Source of the DNA: Atherix ibis
Lineage: Eukaryota; Arthropoda; Insecta; Diptera; Athericidae
Direction: 5' to 3'
Length of the DNA: 64,000 nt
Assembly (NCBI GenBank): GCA_958298945.1
Contig: OY282605.1
Coordinates: forward strand, 7,835,811-7,899,810
This document shows, piece by piece, positions 38,194 to 49,340 of the stretch (the stretch's first letter is position 1; every line of letters starts with the position of its first letter). A program made the position numbers and the translations under genes. The notes beneath the pieces were generated by a model. The model worked only from the letters and a program-made list of their open reading frames with translations, made no database searches and was not told the DNA's origin.

Positions 38194-38207
38194 AACCGGT
38201 TCTATTT
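38188..38207. repeat. Perfect 20-bp palindrome
   Basis: AAATAGAACCGGTTCTATTT is its own reverse complement. It starts inside the last partial 43-bp unit and so marks the array's right border. Confidence 0.9.
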
Positions 38208-38342
38208 CTGAAATCTTGCTTCGAAAATAGTAGCGAACTAAGCAGTTACGTAATTTCTAACATCGTAGAGAGCAAGTAAAGCAAATAAATTTGGAGAAAT
38301 AGACTCGCGTGAGACTTGCTGGCTTTACTATATATCGTATCC

Positions 38343-38398
38343 TCCTATTCTTAAAGAAATTTTGGTCAACTTGGACCAAAATTTCTTTAAGAATAGGA
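38343..38398. repeat. Perfect inverted repeat, 25-bp arms, 6-base loop
   Basis: Arm 38343-38367 (starting TCCTATTCTTAAAGAAATTT) is exactly complementary to 38374-38398, with loop AACTTG. As RNA or single-stranded DNA it forms an unbroken 25-bp stem. It lacks the bulges and longer loop typical of a pre-miRNA. Confidence 0.95.
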
Positions 38399-40830
38399 CT
38401 CCTAAACCCAACTATTTATTTCCTTTCCTAGGCGTTTCTTTTAATTTCCGAAAACAATCTCTAATCAGCTCCAGTAACGTAACATGATACCACGCCAAAT
38501 GACCTCTAATCATGGCGTTATAAAATATTCTCTTTATAAAGTAAAAGACCTTACATCCTACTTTTGTTTTATATGAATAAAAATCAAAGAAAATTTATGA
38601 TTTTATTTTTTTTTTTAATTAAAAAAAATTATTTTTAAACCAAAAAAAACTTTTTATTTCGAAAAAATTAAAAAAAAATTTTTTTTAATCTATTTTTTTT
38701 TTAATGAAAGAATTGTGTCTAGGATAAATTCCTAGGGGGAAAAAAAGAAAAAATCAACAAAATATTTTTAAAAATAGTCCAAAAGAAAATGGCGCCTAAA
38801 TTATGAGAAAATTTTATCTTATCTTAAAAAAGAAATGCGCCAAGGAAGTACAAATTTTCATCTCTTATCCATCCATCGTCTGTCTACCTACCTTGCAACT
38901 ACTTCTACTCCTCTTATCAACTATGATCAACCATAAATCTGACACTAATGAAAAGATTTATTTCATGGATAATAAAATAACAACACACAATTATTGTTGA
39001 CAAGAGAACTTTTTTTTTATCCATATTTTCATTTTATTATAATTAAAATTTTTAAAATGATATGCAAAAAAGGCACATATTTATTATATAAAAATAATTA
39101 TTAAAACAATATTGGTTTGCCGTTTATAAAAATAGAAATAAAACATTAAATAAGGAAGAGCAGAGATAAAACTTTTCCAAACAATATAAAGTTGGTGATA
39201 CCATATATAAAAAATGAACGTAATAGTTTTAATTTCATATTGATAATTGAAAGGTTTTAGAGCAAAAAAAAAACACAACGGAGAGTGACGCTTTTAAAAA
39301 TTTCAATCTTAAATTGAAATTTGAAAATTGCCGCCATTTTTTTTTGGGTTTTTTTTTGGAAGATCACGTGTTATTGTTTATAGTACAAAACGCCATCTAA
39401 CATGCTTGAAAAAATGGGAAATTATAATGGAGGATTTCTTTAAAAAACCGAAGAATTTGTAATAATAAAAATTTGCAATTCTCGCAACGACATCTTGTGG
39501 CAGTTTTGGACAATACGAAAAGTAATATTTATTTTCAAGCATATGATTGAATTTTTTCTTTTTTCTGTTATCATTCGTGCTTAAAAAACATGTGCTTTTC
39601 TCTAATTAAAATTTCGCTAATTTACTATTTATTAAAGAAGCAATGGCATTATTACAGAAAAATATTCAAATTGACCGCCAAAAAATCTTTCGAAAATGAG
39701 AGAATTTTCAAAATAGTCATTCTGATTTTGTCTTTCTTTTTTTATAATTGATTTTTAAAAAAATATAGGTTTTTTCTTCTTTCAAGCAAACATTTTTAAA
39801 TAAAAATATTTTTTTCTTTTTATTTACAGGGTGTTCAAGATTATACCATAAAAAAAATGAAAATTTCCATTTATTAATAAAACTAATAGCAAAAAATTGA
39901 TTTTTTTTTTTAAATTTATTTTTTAAGAATAAGAAAAAGTTAACGAGTAAAAATTTAAAATAAAAAAAAAATACATAAAAAAACTGCATTTTAAGAAGCT
40001 TAACCCTAAAAATTTGTAATAAATCTCATAAGTAATATTGTCAGAATATTACAATTTTTTGTTTGTTTATTTTCATTTTTCATCTTTTTGTTCACCTGTA
40101 ATAACTACACTTTGAAAAGACACCACCCACACATGAAAAATAATATGCTCTTACGCCCAATATGTAAGTTTCAATGTAAAAAATTTACTACGAGTTCGTA
40201 ATATTGTATCTAATCTCATTAAGACCATTTATTTCTTTATTTATTTATTGAAATCAAAACCATGCTAAGATGGTAAGTTTTTTGCGTTATTTTTTTTTTT
40301 TACTATAATACAATTCTATTTTATAATAAATTCCGTCATGACATTCTTTTGAGTAGAACAAGTTAAACGAGCTTTTCTTACCATACACAAAATACGAACA
40401 CAGTCCTAACAAAGAATTTTAATATTGATTTTTGAACGGCTACACTAATCCATAGAAAAAAAAGTTGTTCATTATTAATAATAATAACCAATAAAAAAAA
40501 TTATAATAACCTGAGTGTATTTTTGTTTGTTTGTTAGAAAAAAATTCAGTTAAATAAATCGAGAAAAAAATAAATACAATTTACAGAAAAAAGATTCACT
40601 CTAGAAAAATTATGTTAAAAATGATTTAGTGACACTTAAAAAGTCTATGTCTAGTCTTGAGTTCGAATTTAGTTAGTAGATGTCCTCGAAACGCCTTTTA
40701 CTAAAAAAAAAAAAGTATTAAAAAAGAAAAAGTTACTAAAAAATAACTTTAAAAAAAATAAAAGCCAGGACTAAAAAAAAGGACAAGAAACAGTTGTTAT
40801 TCTATCCCTTTTACTCTAATTATCTGAGTG
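38399..40830. other. A/T-rich non-coding DNA
   Basis: No gene is supported. The minus-strand frame 39717-39989 is a Phe/Lys-rich translation of A/T runs. Confidence 0.65.
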
Positions 40831-41250
40831 AGTAACTGTCAAATGAGTAAAAACTATCACTCTGAGAGCTAAGCTTAGGTTACACCGTTCGTGTAATGAA
40901 CGATTTAAAGAGGAAATTTTCTCCTTTTTTACTCTTCTAACAGTGTGTGTATAAAATAGGGCAAGCATGTACGAATTTTGCTCGTGCATGCAAATGAAAA
41001 GGTTCGTTGCAAACAAAATTCGTGGATTGCACGCACGAGCAGTAACTGTCAAATGAGTAAAAAATATCTCTCTGAGAGCAAAGCTTAGGTTACACCATTC
41101 GTGCAATGAACGATTTAAAGAGGAAATTTTCCCTTTTTTTACTCTTCTAACAGTGTATACACGTATATAATATAGCGTATTTTGCTCGTGCATCAAATTG
41201 TAAAGGTTCGTCGCAAACAAAAGTCGTAGATTGCACGAGCAGTCTAATCG
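40831..41250. repeat. 210-bp tandem duplication
   Basis: Two copies start AGTAACTGTCAAATGAGTAA at 40831 and 41041. They share TAAGCTTAGGTTACACC (AAGCTTAGG in copy 2), AATGAACGATTTAAAGAGGA, TTTACTCTTCTAACAGTGT, TTTTGCTCGTGCAT and GATTGCACG. Because 210 is a multiple of 3, the minus strand keeps a 134-residue frame (40816-41220) with two ~70-residue repeats. That frame has no recognised domain and is probably a by-product. Confidence 0.85.
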
Positions 41251-41794
41251 TACTGTAAAAGGAATTTCAACGTATTGAAATATATTTTCGATCGTAGAAA
41301 CGGTTCATGTATTTTTTTATTGGTGAATGAATTCACTACATTAGTTGGTCGTTTCTGTTCTTATTTCATTTACTTTCTATTATGAATGACATTTTCACAT
41401 TCGTTTAATTACAATATTTTTATTATTTCAATTCCTTTATTTATTTTCGTCAATATTGTGTATGTGTCATATTTAAAATAGACATTATTTATAGGTTTTA
41501 TTTTATTTTTTATCTTTTGAAATCAACATTTTTCATCTTTTGATATCAACTAAAACAAATATTATAAATAATAAATAATTTGATACTAGCAATAACAAAA
41601 TGTTCATCTATCAATTACACTACATTATTTTTTGCCATATTTTTTTTAATAATAAGGCTACAAATTAAATAAAATTTATTATATATAAAATAAATAAACA
41701 ATTATTATATATAAAATAAACATCATATAAAATATTACGTTTATTGAATTTAAAAAAAATTGGTCATTATCAAAAAAAAAATAAAAAATAGTCC

Positions 41795-41860
41795 AATTGC
41801 ACGATCAGTGCGGTTCGTACAATTAAACACGAACGGTGTATCGAAGCTTTAGTTTTAGAG
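41795..41860. repeat. Inverted partial match to the 210-bp repeat
   Basis: CACGAACGGTGTATCGAAGC is the approximate inverse of the AAGCTTAGGTTACACCGTTCGTG block at 40871. TTGCACGATCAGT lies next to it and resembles TTGCACGAGCAGT of the repeat. The two sites, about 950 bp apart, could be the ends of one foldback element. Confidence 0.5.
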
Positions 41861-44612
41861 CATTTTGTGTTAAAAAAAAACTCATCAAACAAATTTTTTC
41901 TTTATTTTATTTCTCTTCCACCGACCGCGATATTTTTATAATAAAAAAATCCTAATTAATTGACTTATTCTTAATGTTAATATGAAATTAACAGATAAAA
42001 AAAATGTGTCCAAATAACATATAAAAATCAGAAAAAAAATTTTAAAAATATATTAAATAAAAAATAGTATTAAAAAGAAAAATCAAAATACGAAATAATG
42101 CAAAATTTTTAACTGGTAACCCCAAGGTCATTAGAATGAATAATTACAATTACACAAAGCAATATTAAATTAGAAAAGAAAAAAATAAAAAAATTTGGGA
42201 ACAAAAGATCAAATGGGAGATTATAAAACCATGAGAGAGATTGAAAACAAAGAACGGCTGGTCGAGAGGAAGTGAGATAAAAACAAAGAGTACGTACGCA
42301 AATAAATAAAAAACCAAATCATACGTTCTTTTGTCATGTCCTATTGTTTTTTTCTTCTTTTAGTTTTTACTCATATTCGAAAAACGAGATGAGATAGTCA
42401 CATTCGACCGATGTCTGGGGGAAATGAGAAGAAAACAAAAACAATTTGAAGGAAAGAGTGTTGTCAGAATAAGAAGTAAGTGAAAAATTAATCCGCAAAT
42501 AATTAAAATGTACTTGATTTTTTCTTCTTTTTTTCTGCGTTTAACTCAAATACAAAGCAGCTTGTAATGGACATCTGGAGTTTTCAACCAGCTAGATTTG
42601 AACTAAAGACATATTTTTTTATACAAAATACTTTTTAGGTATGACCACGTTTTGTTCTGTTTGGTTTTTTTTTCTATAAGCTCTTAGATTCCTCGTAATG
42701 ATGACAGCAGCTTAGATCTCAATACATCTCGACCATTTTACTAATTTAAATTAAACGCAAGCCAATCTTTGTAAATTCAGTAATTTTTTTAAATTTTTTT
42801 TTAAATCTATAAAAAAAAAATTAATTTAAAAATATTGTAAGAAAAATAGGAAAAAATTTAGATCATTTTCTTATGTAGATTTTTTTTTTTATTGAATTCC
42901 CATTGAAATTATAAGCCGATAGTGGTTAGGTCCTGACTATGGTTTTAGCTCAATTTGAACTTTTTTCGTGCTAATGACTTATTTTTTTTAAGGGTCCCTG
43001 AAAATAAGTTACATTTTTTTGTATTTTTTTAATTGTTTTTTATAAAAAACACAACCTTAAGATCTAATAAAAAAAAACACAACAAATAACCACACTTTTA
43101 GTAATTTTTTTTTTAAATAAAGATTTTAACGTCTCAAAAAAATCGATTATTTAACTAAAGTTGAACTTTTCAACTATCTGAATTCGAACTGAAGACATTT
43201 TCATACAAAATTGTGTTAAATAAAATTTATAATGAATTTTAAAGATTTCTAGAAAAGAAAGCAAAGAAAAATTTGAGATTCTTGACAAAAAAAATAAAAT
43301 TCGTAAAAGAAAAAAATAAAAGAAAAAATTTTCATCACAGAACTTCGTTAATCAAAAATTACTTTACGGAATAATTGAAATTAAAATAGTTTCAAAAAAA
43401 AATATATTAACTAAAAAAAAAAAGATTTTCTATTTAAAATAAAATTGGTTTTGTTTTAAACTACAATTTTTAAATGATTTTTTGTTTTAGATAAAAACAA
43501 AAAAGGAGAACTATTTTTAAGGCTACAATTTTAATTATTAATCACTAAATCATACCCCCCTTCCCCCCCCCCCCCCTAACCAAAAACCAACCCTGCATTA
43601 AAAAAAGTTCAGTGCCGTTAGTAGTTAAAGAAATAAAAAATATTAATGAATGCTAAAAATTGTATTCTTCATTTTAAATCAAAAAATTTTCCATAAAGGC
43701 TACACCCGCCACTGTACACCAACAACTGATGAACGTGAAGGCATTTTTCAAAGTCAACAACAAAAAAGAATTGAAAGAGACAACAACAAAAATTACGAAT
43801 AAAAAATTCATAAGGAAAAAAGAAATAGAAACAAACAAAAGAAAAAGAAACAAGAAAGAAACCTAAATCGCTGGTTCATACGTCATTTTAAGCGTTTACT
43901 AACACTACCATAGGATGAGTGCGTGTACGTGCGGGAGGGCTTTTAAGGGGGAGGGTTTCTCATGATGGCGGCAGTACATGTGGACTAGCGCAAAGCTTCT
44001 CTTCTAATAAGTGTGAGCCGAGCGAGCAGTGTTTGATTAACGATCTTCTATTTTAGTTGGATTTGTATTAGTTACAAAATAGTTACGAAAAAATTGAGAG
44101 AAGAAAAAAACTAAAATTCCACCAATTTGAGAAAAAAGTAACAAAAAAAAAACAGAAACTATCAAAATGAAAAGGTGCGATTGTGCCCATCGCTGATAGG
44201 TCCACACAAACGCAACAAAGACACCATTCGCATATGTTGTACGCAATTGTGTGAGCATATTCAGCTGTCAAAGATCGTGACCTAAAGTAATCGGAAAGAG
44301 TGCGACAACAATACTTTTTCTTTTCAACATTCTTCAAGTTGAGCTGTTGTCGATTGGAATTTTTATTGTCGAAAATTCGAATTTTTGTGGAACTTTTCCG
44401 TCAAAAAATTAAAAATGTATTAAAAAATAAAACAAAAACTGTTTATAGAAAACAAGAAGAATATTGAAAATTAAAAAAAATACAACGCCTAAAGTTTTTT
44501 AAGAGGAATTTGTCGAAATAAGGGAAATTTACGTACAAATTTGTTAGAAATAATATCTGGAACAAGGCAGGATAATCGAGATGGACTCTAAAAATATTTA
44601 AAAAAAAAAAAA
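41861..44612. other. A/T-rich non-coding DNA
   Basis: No gene is supported. A 14-base C run lies at 43563-43576. The 43890-44290 stretch is less A/T-rich and includes CAGCTGTCAAAG near 44263, but no exon was recognised. Confidence 0.6.
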
Positions 44613-44866
44613 AGGACCAAGGCTTAGCCGAACAGTTGGAGCTACTTGAGAAGCGTGGGACAGTATTTGATGAAGAAGCTATGGAGATTGTTCGCGCTCG
44701 TCGAGGTGCTACTTAATTGGGCATCTCCAGAACATCGATACGACGTTTTTTTAAACATAATCTGAAGATGTTTCCATACAAAATTCAATTGGCTCAAAAA
44801 TTGTTGCCGAGCAATACAGCATAACGGCTACAATATGCCAAACTCAGTTAAAGTTGGCCCAACCTG
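44613..44866 (+). mobile_element. Transposase-deletion derivative, copy 2 (left-truncated)
   Basis: The plus strand reads AEQLELLEKRGTVFDEEAME, then VRARRGA, LGISRTSIRRFF, MFPYKIQLAQKLLPSN and RLQ in shifting frames. It ends in the inverse of CAGGTTGGGCCAACTTTAAC at 44866 with TA outside. It aligns with copy 1 at 21947-22410 from the RNLI region to the right end. Like copy 1, it jumps from RLQ straight to the terminal repeat, so both share the same deletion of the catalytic half. No left terminal repeat is visible. Confidence 0.8.
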
Positions 44867-44945
44867 TATATTTCATAAATAAAGATCATTTCTCATTGAC
44901 AGAAGCATAAAATTTAAGAAACAAGAACTCCACTAGTGCTTAGCA

Positions 44946-45716
44946 TCAAAAAAATAAATTTATAAAGATCTCTCAGCTAAATTAAGGCTTTTTTTCACAA
45001 AGAATAGAACCTCAAAAAGAAAAGTTCAGAGGATGAGGATATTTTTGCAACAAAGACAGCGCCCTTTGTTAGTGATTCTCAGTAGTGAAATAGTAACTCC
45101 CATTTTTTCGCACTAGTTTTTAAATTTATAACGATGTCTCACCAAAAAAATAAATTTATAAAGATCTCTCAGCTAAATTAGGGGTTTTTGTTGTTTCAAA
45201 AAGTAGAGGCTCAAGAAGAAAAGTTCAGAGGATGAGGATATTTTTGCAACAAAGACAACGACCTCTGTTAGTGATGCTCAGTAGTAAGATAGTAACTCCC
45301 TTTTTTTTCCACTAGTTTTCAAATTTATAAAGGGACTCTCATCAAAAAAAAAAATTTAAAAAGACCTCTCAGCTAAATTAGGGTTTTTTTTGTTGCAAAA
45401 AGTAGAGCCTCAAGAAGAAAAATTCAGAGGATGAGGATATTTTTGTAACAAAGACAACGACCTCTGTTAGTGGTGCTCCGTAGAGAGCTAGTAACTCCCT
45501 TTTTTCCCACTAGTTTTTAAATTTATAAAGATCTCTCACCAAAAAAAAAATTATAAAGACCTCTCAGCTAAATTAGGGTTTTTTTTTGTTGCAAAAAGTA
45601 GAGCCTCGAGAAGAAAAATTCAGAGGATGAGGATATTTTTGTAACAAAGACAACGACCTCTGTTAGTGGTGCTCAGTAGCGAGATAGTAACTCCCTTTTT
45701 TTTCAACTAGTTTTTC
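44946..45716. repeat. Tandem repeat, four units of ~195-200 bp
   Basis: TCTCAGCTAAATTA recurs at 44971, 45167, 45367 and 45562. Each unit also carries TCAGAGGATGAGGATATTTT, CAACAAAGACA, TCTGTTAGTG, AGTAACTCCC and CACTAGTTTT. Divergence between units is low to moderate. The array starts about 80 bp right of the transposon end at 44866. Confidence 0.92.
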
Positions 45717-46959
45717 TATTGCGTATAAAAACTACTTTATTTTTCAATGAGGTTTTTATAAATTTTTCTAAAAGTACCCAAAACAAGAGTCAGTTTTTTT
45801 AAAAATGATTTTTTTAAATTTTTCTTTTATTCAATTTCAAACTTTCTCATTAAAAAAAAAATATTTAAAAAAAATTCCACCAATAAAAACAGTTTGATTA
45901 AAATGTGACTAAATTTAATGAGTGCAATAATGAGAAAGAAGCTGCGCTACAAAAATGACAGTACTTTTGTAGGTGAAAATGATGTCCCATATTTTTGGAA
46001 ATTGCTCGCTGCGCAGCATATCTGTCAGAACCTTAATGTCAGAACAAGAGAACATCTCTTAATTTTCTCATAGTAAATTGTTCAAAACTTTTTTGAAGCT
46101 GACAATTATTGTATTTACCTTTAAATTATTAAAAATTGTGCATTTTTATAGAAATTCTTCCCTAATTTTTTTTTCCAAAAAAATATTTTGAAAAAAATAA
46201 TAGTAAAAATAAAAAAATAAAATTATCGATTCCTTTTTATAATCAACTTAAAAAAAATGTAGAAAAAAATTTTTTTTTTAACATAAAATATATTGAATTG
46301 AACGGGAAAGAAAAAAATTAACAATAAAACTTTGTTCGCCATTTTCCTTCTTATACGATGGCGTTAAGATGCGATGAATTATTTATTTTCACATAAACTC
46401 GGAGACTAACACATTGAGCCCAGATCATGTGTGCAATTAGCACATTTTTTTATCAAAATTTTTGTTTTTCCATTTTAACATTAATTTCACTTGTTTCTTC
46501 TTCTCTCTTTTGATAATTTTTAGTTCTGATTTTATTAATAATTTTATCGTAACTTCGTTGATTATTTTTTGTATAAAATTTTTGGTTTTTTACTATTGAT
46601 TGTCAAAATTTTTTAATTTATTTTTGCAATCACATCACACATGAAAGAAAAAAAAAACAAAGAAGGGGGCGTCGTTGGGTTCGTTATTATCGATCACAAA
46701 TTTTTTTTTATTTATTTTTGTTTTTTAAATTTTTTAGTCAATTTTTTTCGTTAATTTTTAAAATTTGATTTTTTTTTTTAAATAAAAAAAAAAACTTTTT
46801 TAAGGGAAATTTTATTTATTGTAATTGCATTTTATTAGAAAATTTACTAAGAATTCGATTAAATTGATTTTTTGTTATTTTCTTATTTTCTAAAAAAAAA
46901 TCAGTTTTTTTTGGGGTAAAATTTTTTAATATTTTCAAAATATTGAAATTTTTAATTAT
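45717..46959. other. A/T-rich non-coding DNA
   Basis: No gene or repeat of note is supported. Confidence 0.65.
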
Positions 46960-47390
46960 TTTTTTGTTCTTAATTTTTAACGGACATTTTTATTTTACTG
47001 AAATTTTTTGTTAATCTTCAGTTTGAAAAATAAAATAAATTTCGAAAAAAAAATACAAAAAACTTTTGGCAGCCATTATAACAGTACGAAAAAGCGTATA
47101 ACACAGCGGCGATACCAGCCAAATCCGCAGGTGGCCATTTTCTTTATTTTGAATTTTCTTTTTCTTTTATTGGCAATCATTCCTGCTATTTTTTTTTTTG
47201 TTTCTTCATAAAAATTTGTTTGGGAAAAAATTTCGCAAATTTCATAAAATAGAACAACACTTTTTGGAATTACCTTTTTTGTATGGAAAGGGGAGAAAGG
47301 GGGGAGGGGTGTATTGTGTTTGTGAGTGTAAATTTTTTCCCCGTTAATTTATCGTTAATTTGTGTTTTCCTTTTTTTTGTAGATTTTGTG
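46960..47390. repeat. Duplicated segment, copy 1
   Basis: From 47075, ATTATAACAGTACG-AAAAGCG, then TATAACACAGCGGCGATACC and AGCCAAATCCGCAGGTGGCC, the sequence is nearly identical to 50784 onward. The match is loose but collinear to a TTTTTTTTGTAG-ATTTTG tract at about 47390. The preceding part (46960-47074, ending TTTCGAAAAA...ACTTTTGGCAG) instead resembles 51520-51612, right of copy 2. Confidence 0.8.
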
Positions 47391-48939
47391 TGTGAATGTT
47401 TTTTTAACTATTTGAATAGAAAATTTCTAAAATGTCTTCATCAGCTCTAATTAAAAGTACTAATTTTTAATTTGTCTTTTTAAATTAAATTTTATATTTA
47501 AATTTAATAGATTTTTTTTCGGTTTATTTGCAATAAAAAATCTTTTTTAAAAATTATTTCAAAAAAAAAACCACCCCATTTATTTTCTGTAAAATGGTAG
47601 TTATTATCTCTAAAGTTTACTGGAAACTTTCTAAAATTTTCTGATAAAAATTATAATCAAAGTTGACCTCAACAAAAAAAAATAAAATCAACAAAATAAA
47701 TAAGAAAAATATTACAAATTTGAATGAATCACAAAATTAACACTGATTGTATCGAGAGAGAAAAAAAAGAACCTTTGCTGTCGATTACAGTTTTTTTTTG
47801 CAATTTATTTAATTTATTTAATTTAATAATATAATTTTCAAAAATAAATTATAGCAATTATTTTTTTTGGTCATTGAGTGTTACTTTCGAAAAGAGTTGC
47901 TTGGAAATTAAAAAGGAAGAATTCTCTTGTTGGACAACAATGTTTTTTAAGGACTCTTTCTAAATTTTACTTGGTTTTTTTTTAATTTACTGAGAACTAT
48001 TTTTTTTTAGTAATATCAGGAATAAATTTTTATTTTATTATGAAACTTTTTAATATAACAACAAGAGCTGAAAGAGAGTAAAGATTTTTTTTGGTTTTTT
48101 TTCGGTTTAGTTACTTTTTTTTATGGATTAAATTTTATTTAGTTTTTATTTTTTTTAAATATAACAGTTTCTATTAACTAAAAGAAAATAAACACTTTCA
48201 AAAAAAAAGGAAAACTTTTAAAAAATAACCACCCGAAAATTTATTGTTAATGAATTTAAACAAAAACCAAACATTTGTGGGGTTTAGCAACTGTTCGATC
48301 CAATCGAATATTTCAGATTCTTTTTGATGACGAGGCGATTTTTCTTTTTTGCCCTGTTATTATTTATTGGGGGAAGCACTTCACTTCTCACAGTTTTTTT
48401 GTTTGTTTGTTATTATTTCCAAAACGTTCAACTTGTTTTCATAATTTATTTAAATATTTTTAAAAAAAAAACTGAATTAATTTCAATAATAAAAAAATAA
48501 AAAAAACACAATTCACATTTGTACCTCTTAGAAAGAGAGGAAAAATACCTTTTTCCCACCTTTTGTTCCTCGTTCAAAACAAGAACAATTCAAAAACTTT
48601 ATGAACTTTTTCTATTTCTATTTTAAATAATTTTAACACTAACAAAAAAAAAAGGACAAATCCTTTCAAAACATACATGTGTATATATATAAATATATAT
48701 ATTTTTTTACCCACCAAACAGGATTTTTTTTTTATTTGACACACAAAAAACCAAACCGAATAGAATAAAAATTTTCAAAACTAAACAAAATTCACACTTA
48801 ATTTTTTTTTGTTGAATAAATAATGTTTACAAAATTTTTATTTGGGTTTTTGTTTTTTTTTCTGTTTTAAAGGAATTTTTTTTTTTTTTTTTGTGAAGAA
48901 AAATGATAATTTTTTGGTAGATTAGAACAAGAGCGCACA
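47391..48939. other. A/T-rich non-coding DNA
   Basis: No gene is supported. Long A/T homopolymers dominate, with a short (TA)n run near 48682-48702. Confidence 0.65.
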
Positions 48940-49340
48940 ATAATACAGCAGCCGCAACAAATCAAGCGTCGCGCGCGTACCGAACTTCAATGATTCAAAA
49001 TGAATTGAAAGAAAACGAAAATGGTACCGAACCGTCAGTGGTCGGTTTATGTTGTTGCTGCTGAACGAGTCGGATTGGTTCGGGTCGGTCGGGTTGTTGC
49101 TTGCTGCTTACTTGTTTGATCGTTGTTAATTGGCGCAGCGCTAGCGGCAGTACGTGGTACACGATATAAGCTTTCTTAACAGAGGCAACCGTTCCTCTAC
49201 CGCCCCACACCCACAACAACACATGACATCACATCAGTGCGTTAAGAAAAAGGCAGAAGCGAAGATGAAGTCGACGACGGTCTTAGTCACCGTCACTTTT
49301 ATTTTAAGTCACACAGGTTGCTGTGACGTTCATCGCGTTG
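48940..49340 (-). promoter_or_regulatory. G+C-richer island, possible alternative promoter or 5' UTR
   Basis: This stretch has clearly more C, G and CpG than its surroundings: GTCGCGCGCGTACCGAA near 48967, a TTGTTGCTGCTG run, GGTTCGGGTCGGTCGGG, and CGCAGCGCTAGCGGCAGTAC near 49135. The style resembles untranslated leader exons of flies, and its position upstream of nothing else suggests a leader for the minus-strand gene or an unrelated transcript. No initiator/DPE pair at correct spacing was found, and the frames here show no domain. Confidence 0.3.

Noticed and set aside
38343..38398. microRNA precursor
   Set aside because: The stem is perfectly paired and the loop only 6 bases; real precursors usually have bulges and a longer stem. 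Not excluded, but unsupported without small-RNA data.
40816..41220. 134-residue minus-strand frame with two ~70-residue repeats
   Set aside because: The repeat is explained by a 210-bp DNA duplication, which keeps frame by chance; no domain or codon bias.
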